From Parapedobacter koreensis (GTDB taxonomy: Bacteria > Bacteroidota > Bacteroidia > Sphingobacteriales > Sphingobacteriaceae): DNA of 64,000 nucleotides. The stretch covers positions 372,001 to 436,000 of the forward strand of contig NZ_FNZR01000003.1 in the NCBI RefSeq assembly GCF_900109365.1, read 5' to 3'. The notes under the pieces are model-generated. The model ran no database searches and was not told the origin of the DNA. It saw only the letters and a list, made by a program, of their open reading frames with translations. A program made the position numbers and the translations under genes. Below are positions 25,220 through 33,680 of this stretch, piece after piece (the stretch's first letter is position 1; each line of letters starts with the position of its first letter).

Positions 25220-26404
25220 ATGGAATATTTTTTTTGGATCGGCCTATTTCTTATCGTTTATACCTATATCGGTTATGGCGTTGTACTGTATGCATTGGTG
25301 GCCGTCAAAAGACGGCTAAGCGGAAAACGGCATGTTCCATACACCGAACCAAGCAGCCTTCCTTCGTGCTCCGTGGTGGTAGCTGTTTACAATGAAGCGG
25401 CCATCATCGAAGCGAAGATAGCCAATACGCTGGCCTTAGCCTATCCACAGGGAAAGCTTCATTATTTTTTCGTGACAGACGGGTCTACAGACGAATGCCC
25501 CCTGCTCATTGCCAAATACCCACAGGTCAACCTGCTGCATACCGACGAACGTAAAGGCAAGATTGCGGCCATTCATCGCGCCATGGAGCAGGTCACGACT
25601 GACATCGTCGTTTTTACGGATGCCAACACCTTGCTCAATGCCGATGCCCTTATGGAAATAGCCAAACATTATGCAGACGGGAAGATCGGTGCCGTGGCGG
25701 GCGAGAAGCGGGTATATTCGGGCAAAGAGGCAGATGCGAGTGCGGCAGGGGAGGGCTTCTACTGGAAATATGAATCTACGCTGAAAAAATGGGATTCCGA
25801 ATGGTATTCCGTTGTAGGGAGCGCCGGAGAACTCTTCAGTATCCGCACCAAGCTGTATGAGGCGGTACCGCCGGACACCATATTGGACGACTTCATGATA
25901 TCCATGCGGATCGCTGAAAAAGGATACCGCGTGGTTTATGACCCCAAGGCCTACGCAACGGAGATGGCTTCAGAAAACGTAAAAGAAGAGTTGAAGCGGA
26001 AGGTTCGGATAGCAGCCGGGGGAATCCAATCCATCGTGCGGCTCAAGGGATTGTTGAACCCATTCACCAATCCGGTGCTGACATTCCAATACATCAGCCA
26101 TCGGGTGTTGCGGTGGACCATTACGCCGGTATTGCTACCCCTTGTCTTTGTCAGCAACGGCATGTTATACCTGAAAGGAGCGGGCGACCTATACACGGTC
26201 CTGTTTTATGGGCAGCTGTTTTTTTATACATTAGCATGCATAGGGTTCCTGCTCGAAAGGAAAGCGTTGAAAATAAAGGCAACGTTCGTACCGTATTATT
26301 TCTGCGTGATGAATTATGCCGTGCTCGCCGGAATTGTGAGGTACCTCAACGGACGGCAAAGTGCTGTTTGGGAGCGTGCCCACCGGAAACACGAAACGTT
26401 ATAG
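25220..26404 (+). CDS. Membrane glycosyltransferase, family 2
   Basis: The 394-residue protein has an N-terminal membrane helix (about 2-25), a GT2 catalytic domain (VVVAVYNEAAI at about 52-62, FVTDGSTDE, the DxD-like FTDANT, the acceptor-side ED-like LDDF, and KRKVRIAAGG in place of QxxRW), and three or four C-terminal helices. This resembles processive or polyprenol-linked GT2 enzymes of the cellulose synthase type. It probably makes a cell-envelope polysaccharide or glycolipid. The ATG at 25220 is chosen because it starts directly at the first helix. No other polysaccharide gene is adjacent. Confidence 0.87.
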   Translation: MEYFFWIGLFLIVYTYIGYGVVLYALVAVKRRLSGKRHVPYTEPSSLPSCSVVVAVYNEAAIIEAKIANTLALAYPQGKLHYFFVTDGSTDECPLLIAKYPQVNLLHTDERKGKIAAIHRAMEQVTTDIVVFTDANTLLNADALMEIAKHYADGKIGAVAGEKRVYSGKEADASAAGEGFYWKYESTLKKWDSEWYSVVGSAGELFSIRTKLYEAVPPDTILDDFMISMRIAEKGYRVVYDPKAYATEMASENVKEELKRKVRIAAGGIQSIVRLKGLLNPFTNPVLTFQYISHRVLRWTITPVLLPLVFVSNGMLYLKGAGDLYTVLFYGQLFFYTLACIGFLLERKALKIKATFVPYYFCVMNYAVLAGIVRYLNGRQSAVWERAHRKHETL

Positions 26405-26456
26405 TTTTATAACCTCTTTAAAAAGTCGGCCTGATCTTAAAGAAAAACATAGAAAG

Positions 26457-26488
26457 TTTTTGGTTTAATTAAGGAAATAATAAATTTG
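26457..26488 (+). promoter_or_regulatory. Consensus promoter of the Gfo/DUF1080 operon
   Basis: TTTTTG (26457-26462), 18 bp, TAAATTTG (26481-26488): both Bacteroidota promoter elements at ideal spacing. The predicted leader to the ATG at 26520 is about 28 nt. Confidence 0.75.
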
Positions 26489-26519
26489 TGACATTCATAC
26501 CGATTCGGAATCTCATCAT

Positions 26520-27791
26520 ATGAAAGAAAAAAATACATCCCGTCGGGAATTCATCAAGAAGTCATTACTGGGAGCAGCCGCGTTCAGTATTGTGCCCCGT
26601 TTTGTTTTGGGTGGCCCGGGTTACCTGGCGCCCAGTGATCACCTTACCAAAGGCATAATAGGTGTAGGATCTATGGGCCGGGGGCATTTTGAATATGCCG
26701 GCACCAAGACGGTGGCCATCTGTGATGTAGACACCCGGCACCTTGCTATTGCGATGAAACAACTTGGTGATGCTGGCGTCAAGCAATTTGCTGATTTCCG
26801 CGAGCTCATCCAACTGCCCGAGGTGGATATCGTCCATATTGCGACCCCTCCGCACTGGCATGGCCTTATGGCAGCCGAGGCGGCACGCATGGGCAAGGAT
26901 ATTTGGTGCGAAAAACCGATGACCCGGACTATTGGAGAAGGCAAGCGCGTCAAGGAGGCCGTTAAGCAACATGGGAATATTTTCCGCCTGAATACATGGT
27001 TCCGCTTTGAGTCCAATTTTTACGGGATGAACGTGCCGGTAAAACGGATTAAAAAGCTGGTGGACACCGGCATGCTGGGCTGGCCGCTTAAAGTGACCAT
27101 TAGCAAGCACACCGGGTTTGATTGGAAATTCTATTGGGTGGGCCGTGAGAATTTACCGGTAGAGCAGGTACCCAGTGAGCTTGATTATGACATGTGGCTT
27201 GGCCCTGCGCCGTACAAACCATATAGCACACACCGTGTACATACCACATTCCGGGGATATTGGGATTATGACGGTGGTGGATTGGGCGATATGGGGCAAC
27301 ATTACATCGATCCGGTCCAATATTTCCTTAACAAAGATAATGAAAGCCCCGTTTCGGTAGAGGTGGACGCCCCCCAGCAGCATAGTGATGCCGTGGGCAC
27401 TTGGCGCCGCATCACCTATACCTATGCCGATGGCTGCCAGATCATCCTTGATGGGGAAGGCAGGGATGTGGGCAAACCGTATATCGAAGGCCCGTTGGGA
27501 AATGTTTATCGCGGCTTTAAGTCGGATATTCCAGATATGGAACGCAAGCTGGCCGCTTTTCCGGATCCCGAGCCCCAAGTGACCGATTTTGTTGAAGCGG
27601 TAAAAAACCGCACAAAATTTGCGCTCAATGAAGAGAATGGCTACCGTTCGTGTACCATCGTCAATATGGGCTTAGTAGCTTTGCGGCTCAATAGGTCGTT
27701 GAAGTTCGATCCCGAAAATCAAGTATTTGTAAATGACGAGGCAGCCAATAGGCTGATAGATCAGCCCATGCGCGGTCCTTGGTCTATATAA
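26520..27791 (+). CDS. Tat-exported Gfo/Idh/MocA oxidoreductase
   Basis: The 423-residue protein has a twin-arginine signal (SRREFIKK, residues 7-14, then a hydrophobic stretch to about 31), a Rossmann motif GVGSMG (48-53) and the family EKP motif (131-133) carrying the catalytic Lys. The C-terminal half is the usual Gfo/Idh/MocA sheet domain. Export folded with bound NAD fits a periplasmic sugar oxidoreductase. It is followed 28 bp later by a DUF1080 protein; such pairs act in the 3-keto-glycoside pathway, in which the sugar is oxidised at C3 before bond cleavage. The substrate is unknown. It has a consensus promoter. Confidence 0.88.
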   Translation: MKEKNTSRREFIKKSLLGAAAFSIVPRFVLGGPGYLAPSDHLTKGIIGVGSMGRGHFEYAGTKTVAICDVDTRHLAIAMKQLGDAGVKQFADFRELIQLPEVDIVHIATPPHWHGLMAAEAARMGKDIWCEKPMTRTIGEGKRVKEAVKQHGNIFRLNTWFRFESNFYGMNVPVKRIKKLVDTGMLGWPLKVTISKHTGFDWKFYWVGRENLPVEQVPSELDYDMWLGPAPYKPYSTHRVHTTFRGYWDYDGGGLGDMGQHYIDPVQYFLNKDNESPVSVEVDAPQQHSDAVGTWRRITYTYADGCQIILDGEGRDVGKPYIEGPLGNVYRGFKSDIPDMERKLAAFPDPEPQVTDFVEAVKNRTKFALNEENGYRSCTIVNMGLVALRLNRSLKFDPENQVFVNDEAANRLIDQPMRGPWSI

Positions 27792-27819
27792 AATCGTTCA
27801 TATAAAACGCCATCATCCA

Positions 27820-30597
27820 ATGAGAAAATCGATATATCCATTTTTCGTGCTGTTCGTGCTTCAGCTGACTGTACATGCGCAGGTAGACTCCAAGGTCGCT
27901 GATTTATTGGCGAAGCAACCAGCCGAAACGTCCAACAGCTTCCGTGAAGTGATGGCGCAACTCGAACGGTTTTCCGAGTCGGACATTTCAACGTTGCTTC
28001 GTCAACTAACCCCTCCCGGCAAGGGAGCTAACGCAGGCATTGAATATGCAGCCAATAGCTACAGCTACCATGTTTTGCTGGCCGGCAAAGGGGAGCAACG
28101 AGCCACGTTTGTGAAGGGTGCAATAGCGGCACTGGATGCGCTGACGGACAAAGACAATAAAGGATTTGTAATCCAACTGCTGCAGAACGCCGGGGATGAC
28201 ACGGCTGTGGATGCGTTGAAGCGTTATTTGAATGACGATCGGCTGAGCGAAAAGGCTGCCCGTGCATTGGCCAGGATCGGTACGGAATCCGCTGGCGCTG
28301 CCTTGTTAGCTGGTTTGCAGGATGCTACAGAAGTAGCGGCCGTCAATGTAGCCAATGCACTTGGATTCATGGCTTATCAGCCCGCAGAGCAACAACTGCT
28401 CGCAAGGGTAAGCACCGAAGCTATACCCTTGCGGAAAGCCGTGCTTTATGCGCTTTCGCGCGTCGGCAGCCCGGCTGCTGAACCCGCTTTGAGAAAGGCC
28501 GCGCAAGATGTAGGCTTTGTTTATGATGTAACCGATGCGACGGCCGCCTATGTGAACTATGCCTACCGGCTGGCTTCCATGGGAGAAACCGCAGCGGCCG
28601 AAAAAATTGCCTCACGCTTACTCCGGTCAGCAAAGCAGGATCAACAGGTGCATACCCGTGTCGCTGCTTTACGGCTGCTTACCCAAATCGATGGCAATAA
28701 ACAGGTGAATGTACTGGTGAAGGGGACAAAGGACGAAAATAGCATATACCGGAGCACAGCGTTGGCCCTGTTGGCACCCTACCTCAATGAGCGGATTTCC
28801 TGGCAAATAGGCAGAGGAATATTTAAGGCCGATGAATCGGTGCAGGTAGCTATCCTTCGCTATTTTGGGGATCACAACTTGGTCTCGATGCTTCCCGAAG
28901 TCAGGAGGGCATTGGATACCGGCACGCCAAATGTGCGTGCAACTGCCGTGAACACGCTGCAAAAATTACTTGGCAATGAAGCTGCCGCCGAACTGATTGA
29001 AAGGCTTGGCGCAAGCGATGTGGAAACGAGGACAGCAATAAAGGAAGCACTGCTCATTTCGAAGAACAGCCAGTTGCCCACATTGCTTACAAGAGCATTG
29101 TCCACGGAAAAAGATTCGGCACTCCAAGTGCTGCTTATCGATCTGTTGGCCCAGCGTGGGGTCGGCGAAAGTGTGCCCCTTATCTTTGAAATTATACAAA
29201 GCGAGGCCCCTGTGGAAGTCAAAACCGCTGCGTATGCGGCGTTGCCACAGGTAGCCCGCCCCACTGATTTGGAAAAATTGATGGAGCTGCTTTTCAGTGC
29301 AAAGAGCGAGCATGTAGGCCCCGTCCAGCAAGCAGTCATCGTGGCGGTAAACCGTGGTAGGGACAGGATTGATCAAGTGCAACAGGTGGTGGCACGTTTC
29401 CAAAAAACCAATGCCGTTTCGCGGCCGCTTTTTTTTCCCATCTTATCGGGCATCGGCGGCGGGGAGGCATTGGCATTGATAGCCGACTATACCGATAATG
29501 CCGATCCGGGCATTCGCGGAGCGGCCACTACCGCTTTGGTGAATTGGTCAGGTGCTGAGGCATTGCCGAAATTAGTCGAGCTCAGTCGCAAGAAAGTCAT
29601 GGACGCAGCCCAGCGGGATGCGGTGGTCAAGGGATTGATACGCGTCATTGGCATATCCGGTATTCCTGCGGAGCAAAAAGTGTTGCACCTCCGTGACCTG
29701 TTCGAGATTGTTGAGACCGCCGACCAAAAAAAGGCCATATTAAGTGCGTTGGAATCCAGCAAGACGTATAATGCCTTGATTTTTGCGGGTAAATACCTCG
29801 ATGATGAACAGCTAAAATCCACCGCAGCCAATACGGTTATGAACATCGCCCTGGAGGACAAACGCTTTTACGGGCCAGACGTTACCCGTTTGCTGACTAA
29901 GGTGATGGCGCTTTTATCCGGCAGCGAGAGCAGCTACCTCCGGGAGGCTATCCAAAAACACCTGGATGAACAAACTGACCAGGAAGCAGGCTATGTCTCC
30001 CTGTTTAATGGCCGAGACCTCACCGGATGGAAGGGTTTAGTAGCTAACCCTATCCAGCGTGTGCTGATGCATCCGGATTCGCTGGCAATTGCACAGGAAC
30101 AAGCAGACCAACTTATGCGGCAGGGCTGGTCTGTTGAAGATGGCGTATTGCAATTCAATGGCCATGGAGACAACATCGCGACGACAGAACAATACGCAAA
30201 TTTTGAGCTATTCGTGGATTGGAAGCTTGCAAAAGAAGGTAAGGAAGGTGATGCTGGCATTTATTTAAGAGGTACCCCGCAAGTGCAGATATGGGATATA
30301 TCCCGGGTAGATGTCGGTGCGGAGGTCGGATCCGGTGGGCTGTACAACAACGAAAAGAACCGCCGCCATCCGCTGAAGGTGGCTGACAATCCATTGGGCG
30401 AGTGGAATACGTTTCGTATTGTCATGATAGGCGATAAAGTGACGGTATACCTCAACGGCGAACTGGTAACCGACAGTGTTGTACTGGAAAACTACTGGAA
30501 TAGGAGCTTGCCCATTTTTCCGATAGAGCAGATTGAATTGCAAGCACACGGAACGCACGTGTCGTATCGGGATATTTACATCAAGGAACTTCCTTGA
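27820..30597 (+). CDS. Secreted HEAT-repeat protein with C-terminal DUF1080 (3-keto-disaccharide hydrolase) domain
   Basis: The 925-residue protein has a Sec signal peptide (1-20, ending VHAQ), a long array of HEAT-like helical repeats (about 30-715, with blocks such as AARALARIGTES), and a C-terminal DUF1080 beta-sandwich (about 725-925, VSLFNGRDLTGWKG, GDAGIYLRG, VTVYLNGELV). DUF1080 domains cleave or hydrate 3-keto-glycosides. The helical array may bind substrate or partners. It is downstream of the Tat-exported oxidoreductase and probably co-transcribed, giving an oxidise-then-cleave pair in the periplasm (inference from context and family knowledge). It converges on the ABC transporter gene with 9 bp between. 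Confidence 0.85.
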   Translation: MRKSIYPFFVLFVLQLTVHAQVDSKVADLLAKQPAETSNSFREVMAQLERFSESDISTLLRQLTPPGKGANAGIEYAANSYSYHVLLAGKGEQRATFVKGAIAALDALTDKDNKGFVIQLLQNAGDDTAVDALKRYLNDDRLSEKAARALARIGTESAGAALLAGLQDATEVAAVNVANALGFMAYQPAEQQLLARVSTEAIPLRKAVLYALSRVGSPAAEPALRKAAQDVGFVYDVTDATAAYVNYAYRLASMGETAAAEKIASRLLRSAKQDQQVHTRVAALRLLTQIDGNKQVNVLVKGTKDENSIYRSTALALLAPYLNERISWQIGRGIFKADESVQVAILRYFGDHNLVSMLPEVRRALDTGTPNVRATAVNTLQKLLGNEAAAELIERLGASDVETRTAIKEALLISKNSQLPTLLTRALSTEKDSALQVLLIDLLAQRGVGESVPLIFEIIQSEAPVEVKTAAYAALPQVARPTDLEKLMELLFSAKSEHVGPVQQAVIVAVNRGRDRIDQVQQVVARFQKTNAVSRPLFFPILSGIGGGEALALIADYTDNADPGIRGAATTALVNWSGAEALPKLVELSRKKVMDAAQRDAVVKGLIRVIGISGIPAEQKVLHLRDLFEIVETADQKKAILSALESSKTYNALIFAGKYLDDEQLKSTAANTVMNIALEDKRFYGPDVTRLLTKVMALLSGSESSYLREAIQKHLDEQTDQEAGYVSLFNGRDLTGWKGLVANPIQRVLMHPDSLAIAQEQADQLMRQGWSVEDGVLQFNGHGDNIATTEQYANFELFVDWKLAKEGKEGDAGIYLRGTPQVQIWDISRVDVGAEVGSGGLYNNEKNRRHPLKVADNPLGEWNTFRIVMIGDKVTVYLNGELVTDSVVLENYWNRSLPIFPIEQIELQAHGTHVSYRDIYIKELP

Positions 30598-30606
30598 GGT
30601 GGGCCC

Positions 30607-32388
30607 TTATACGGCTTCTTCCAGCAATTGTTTCTCGTACAGTTCGAAGTAACTGCCTTGCAGGGCAAGCAATTCTTCATGGGTTCCCTGTTCGATAATG
30701 GCGCCTTCATCCAACACGATGATGCGGTCGGCATTTTTGATGGTAGAGACCCTGTGCGCTATGAAAATGGTGCTCTTGCCTTTCATGTCCGTGCTAAGAT
30801 TGCGCAGGATTTCTTCTTCCGTTTTGGTATCCACGGCAGACAGGCAATCATCGAAAATCAGCATTTGCGGATGCTTGATGAGTGCCCTTGCGATAGACAC
30901 CCGTTGCTTTTGCCCACCGGATAAGGTAATTCCCCGTTCGCCGATGGTGGTTTCGAATCCCTTTTCAAAGGCGATAATATTCTCGTATACGGCCGCCCGT
31001 CTGGCGGCCCTTTCTACCTCATCCAGATCGGCTTTGTCCAGCCCGAAGGCAATATTATTGGCAATGGTATCGGAAAACAGAAAAACATCTTGCGGCACAA
31101 AGCCGATTTTGCTTCGGAACGCTTGCAACGGTAATTGGCGGATATCCTCGCCGTCGATGGTGATGTTGCCGGACTCGACGTCATACATGCGCATCAGCAG
31201 GTTGGCCAGCGTGGATTTGCCCGATCCGGTCCGGCCAATGATCGCAAGCAACTCACCGGGCCTTACTTCAAACGATACGTTTTTTGCCGCTTGGATACCG
31301 GTATCCGGATACGTAAAATTGACCTGTTCAAAACGGATATGCCCCTGCGTTTCGAAATGACCATGAGCAGCGGAGGTTATCGCCGGCTCGGTACGGAGAA
31401 ATTCGTTGATGCGCTTTTGAGAAGCCGCCGCCCGCTGGATGAGTGAAGTGACCCAGGCTAATGCCATTGCCGGGAACGTCAGCTGGTTTACATAGATGAT
31501 GAATTCGGCGATGTTGCCTGAAGTAATGGTGCCCTTGGCTACTTCCAAGCCCCCGATATACACCGTGATGACCGTGCTCAGCCCGATAAGCAATAGGATC
31601 AGCGGAAAAAAAATGGCTTCTGTCTTTACAAGTGCCAGCGAGGCTTGGCGATACGTGTTGCTTTCGTCCATAAAACGATCCATTTTGTCCACTTCCCGGT
31701 TATACGTCTTTATTACACGTATGCCCGAAAAGGTTTCTTGGACAAAAGTCGAAAGTGTTGAAAGCTGCTGTTGTATGTGCTCGCTGCGACGGTTGATAAT
31801 CTTGTTGACGAATAATAAAATGGCAGACAGCACGGGTATGGGCATCAGCGCATAGAGCGCCAATGTGGAGTTTACGCTGATCATGGCGGCGATGACCATG
31901 ATGGATAAGACCACGGTATTAATGGAATACATGACGGCCGGCCCGAGGTACGAACGTACCCTATTTACATCCTCCGTTATCCTGTTCATGAGGTCGCCGG
32001 TATTGTTCCTTCGGTAAAAAGCCATATCCAACTGTTGGTAATGATGGTAGATCTCATTTTTTAGATCATATTCGATATGCCGTGAGGTGAGGATGATTGT
32101 CTGGCGCATCAAGAAAAGAAACACCCCCCGGATAAGCGAGAGCAGCAATACCAATACGCCAAACAACAGCAAGCTATATCCGAAAATCTCATAGACAAGC
32201 TGCTGCCGCTCAAACCCATCAAATAAACGGTACATGCTGATGTTTTCTTTGACCAGGTCAAAGGCAATACGGATAACCTGGGCAGGCAGCACGCCGAAAT
32301 AGTTTGAGACGATCACAAAAATGACGCCGGGAATCATCCGCCAGCGGTATTTGTAGAAATATTTATTGAGGTGTGCGAGGTGTTTCAT
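30607..32388 (-). CDS. ABC exporter half-transporter with Asp in Walker B
   Basis: The 593-residue protein has a six-helix permease domain (about 1-335) and a nucleotide-binding domain with Walker A GRTGSGKST (385-393), signature LSGGQKQR (489-496) and Walker B MLIFDDC (509-515). The catalytic Glu after the Walker B Asp is Asp514, as in the degenerate site of heterodimeric exporters such as TM287/288. No partner half-transporter is encoded beside it. It probably exports lipids or drugs across the inner membrane. A structured inverted repeat lies immediately upstream of the start codon. Confidence 0.9.
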   Translation of the reverse strand: MKHLAHLNKYFYKYRWRMIPGVIFVIVSNYFGVLPAQVIRIAFDLVKENISMYRLFDGFERQQLVYEIFGYSLLLFGVLVLLLSLIRGVFLFLMRQTIILTSRHIEYDLKNEIYHHYQQLDMAFYRRNNTGDLMNRITEDVNRVRSYLGPAVMYSINTVVLSIMVIAAMISVNSTLALYALMPIPVLSAILLFVNKIINRRSEHIQQQLSTLSTFVQETFSGIRVIKTYNREVDKMDRFMDESNTYRQASLALVKTEAIFFPLILLLIGLSTVITVYIGGLEVAKGTITSGNIAEFIIYVNQLTFPAMALAWVTSLIQRAAASQKRINEFLRTEPAITSAAHGHFETQGHIRFEQVNFTYPDTGIQAAKNVSFEVRPGELLAIIGRTGSGKSTLANLLMRMYDVESGNITIDGEDIRQLPLQAFRSKIGFVPQDVFLFSDTIANNIAFGLDKADLDEVERAARRAAVYENIIAFEKGFETTIGERGITLSGGQKQRVSIARALIKHPQMLIFDDCLSAVDTKTEEEILRNLSTDMKGKSTIFIAHRVSTIKNADRIIVLDEGAIIEQGTHEELLALQGSYFELYEKQLLEEAV

Positions 32389-32391
32389 TTG

Positions 32392-32460
32392 TGCATCGTT
32401 AGCCGCCGGCCAACGGAACCATTCCTGGAAGCATCAGGATTTAGCCCGGCGGAAGATGCA
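32392..32460 (-). other. Three-tier hairpin in the ABC exporter leader
   Basis: Reading the minus strand, nested complementary arms end 3 nt before the ATG at 32388: TGCATC/GATGCA (outer, 32460-32455 with 32397-32392), CCGCCGG/CCGGCGG (32452-32446 with 32409-32403) and an inner TCCTG/CAGGA (32439-32435 with 32427-32423). A TATTTTTG box (32466-32459) overlaps the outer arm, so the full structure would form only if transcription starts further upstream. Confidence 0.45.
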
Positions 32461-32509
32461 AAAATACGAAATGTTTGACCGCGTAGGTGACATGCATGAA
32501 TATTTTTGC

Positions 32510-32517
32510 TAAGTTTG
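32510..32517 (+). promoter_or_regulatory. Probable -7 box (TAAGTTTG) before the dehydrogenase gene
   Basis: An exact TAnnTTTG, 39 nt before the ATG at 32557; a second match TATTTTTG lies at 32501-32508. No clear -33 TTG is seen for either. Confidence 0.45.
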
Positions 32518-32556
32518 CCCCAAGATTGCAGTTCATCTCATAGCGTATAATGTTGT

Positions 32557-33636
32557 ATGTCCGTACCTGCCAAAGATAATTCGTCCTTTAAATTGATGGC
32601 CCAATTCGGCCATCAGAAGCTTGTGTTCTGTAATGACGGTACTGTGGGGTTACAAGCAATCATAGCTATTCACGATACCACGCTCGGCCCTGCAATCGGG
32701 GGGGTAAGGATGCTTCCTTATCAAAATACCGACGAAGCCATTGACGACGTGCTGCGGCTTTCACGGGGCATGACCTATAAGGCTGCGGTGGCCGGAGTGA
32801 ATCTGGGTGGGGGCAATGCGGCGATCATCGGTGATCACCGCACGCAGAAAAATGAAGTGTTGCTGCGCCGGTTCGGACAGTTTGTGGCCGAATTAAGCGG
32901 TACGTTTATTGCCTCATTGGATATTGGTACAACGCCCAAGGACATGGAATACCTGCGGATGGAGACGAAGCACGTAGCCGGCTTGCCCAAATCGCTGGGC
33001 GGCAGTGGGGATTCTGCCCCGTTTACCGCAAAAGGGGTATATTATGGCATCAAAGCTTCCTTGAAAGAGCTGTATGGCAACGATAGCCTGGCAGGCCGCA
33101 CTGTAGCCGTACAAGGTGCCGGCAATGTGGGCGAACAGCTGATCGCCTTGCTGCGGGAGGAAAACGCCAAGGTATATGTCAGTGACATTGTTGAAGAGCG
33201 TATGGTGGAAATTGCCAATAAGTATAAGGCGGTAGCCGTTGCCAATACCAATATCTATGAATTGGATGTCGATGTCTATTCGCCCTGTGCATTGGGCGGC
33301 ACGGTCAATAAAGACACCTTGGCCAAGATGCGGTGCCGGATCATCGCAGGCTCCGCTAATAACCAGTTGCGGAATGAGCAGGAGGATGGCCAATTGTTAA
33401 TGGAAAAGAAAATTTTGTATGCGCCTGATTACCTCATCAATGCCGGAGGATTGATCAGCTGCTATTCAGAAATCGCAGGCTACAGTGTATCACGTACTGC
33501 CGCGCTTACTGAAAATATTTATGAAGCTACCCGTTCCGTATTGCGCAAGTCGATAAATGAAAATGTGGCTTCTTACCAAGCGGCAAACCAAATCGCAGAA
33601 TCACGGATAGCGGATATGCGTAAAATCAAATACTAA
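32557..33636 (+). CDS. Leucine-dehydrogenase-like protein lacking the catalytic lysine
   Basis: The 359-residue protein is collinear with Leu/Glu/Phe/Val dehydrogenases, which deaminate branched-chain amino acids with NAD. The substrate-binding Lys (K75, MTYK), the Asp of the catalytic pocket (D122) and the Rossmann motif VQGAGNVGEQL are present. The catalytic Lys of the GGGK motif (K80 of Bacillus leucine dehydrogenase) is Asn87 here (codon AAT, 32815-32817), and the Glu before D122 is Leu121. The reading frame is otherwise intact. It is either catalytically altered or inactive, perhaps a regulatory paralogue. It is upstream of nusB by 44 bp. Confidence 0.85.
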   Translation: MSVPAKDNSSFKLMAQFGHQKLVFCNDGTVGLQAIIAIHDTTLGPAIGGVRMLPYQNTDEAIDDVLRLSRGMTYKAAVAGVNLGGGNAAIIGDHRTQKNEVLLRRFGQFVAELSGTFIASLDIGTTPKDMEYLRMETKHVAGLPKSLGGSGDSAPFTAKGVYYGIKASLKELYGNDSLAGRTVAVQGAGNVGEQLIALLREENAKVYVSDIVEERMVEIANKYKAVAVANTNIYELDVDVYSPCALGGTVNKDTLAKMRCRIIAGSANNQLRNEQEDGQLLMEKKILYAPDYLINAGGLISCYSEIAGYSVSRTAALTENIYEATRSVLRKSINENVASYQAANQIAESRIADMRKIKY

Positions 33637-33680
33637 AAGCTGTATGTTGGTATTTTTATCCAATCGTTCTTTATATTATT

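Noticed and set aside
26398-26413. Small GTTATA/TATAAC hairpin after the GT2 gene as a terminator
   Set aside because: Only six A/T pairs and no adjacent T-tract.
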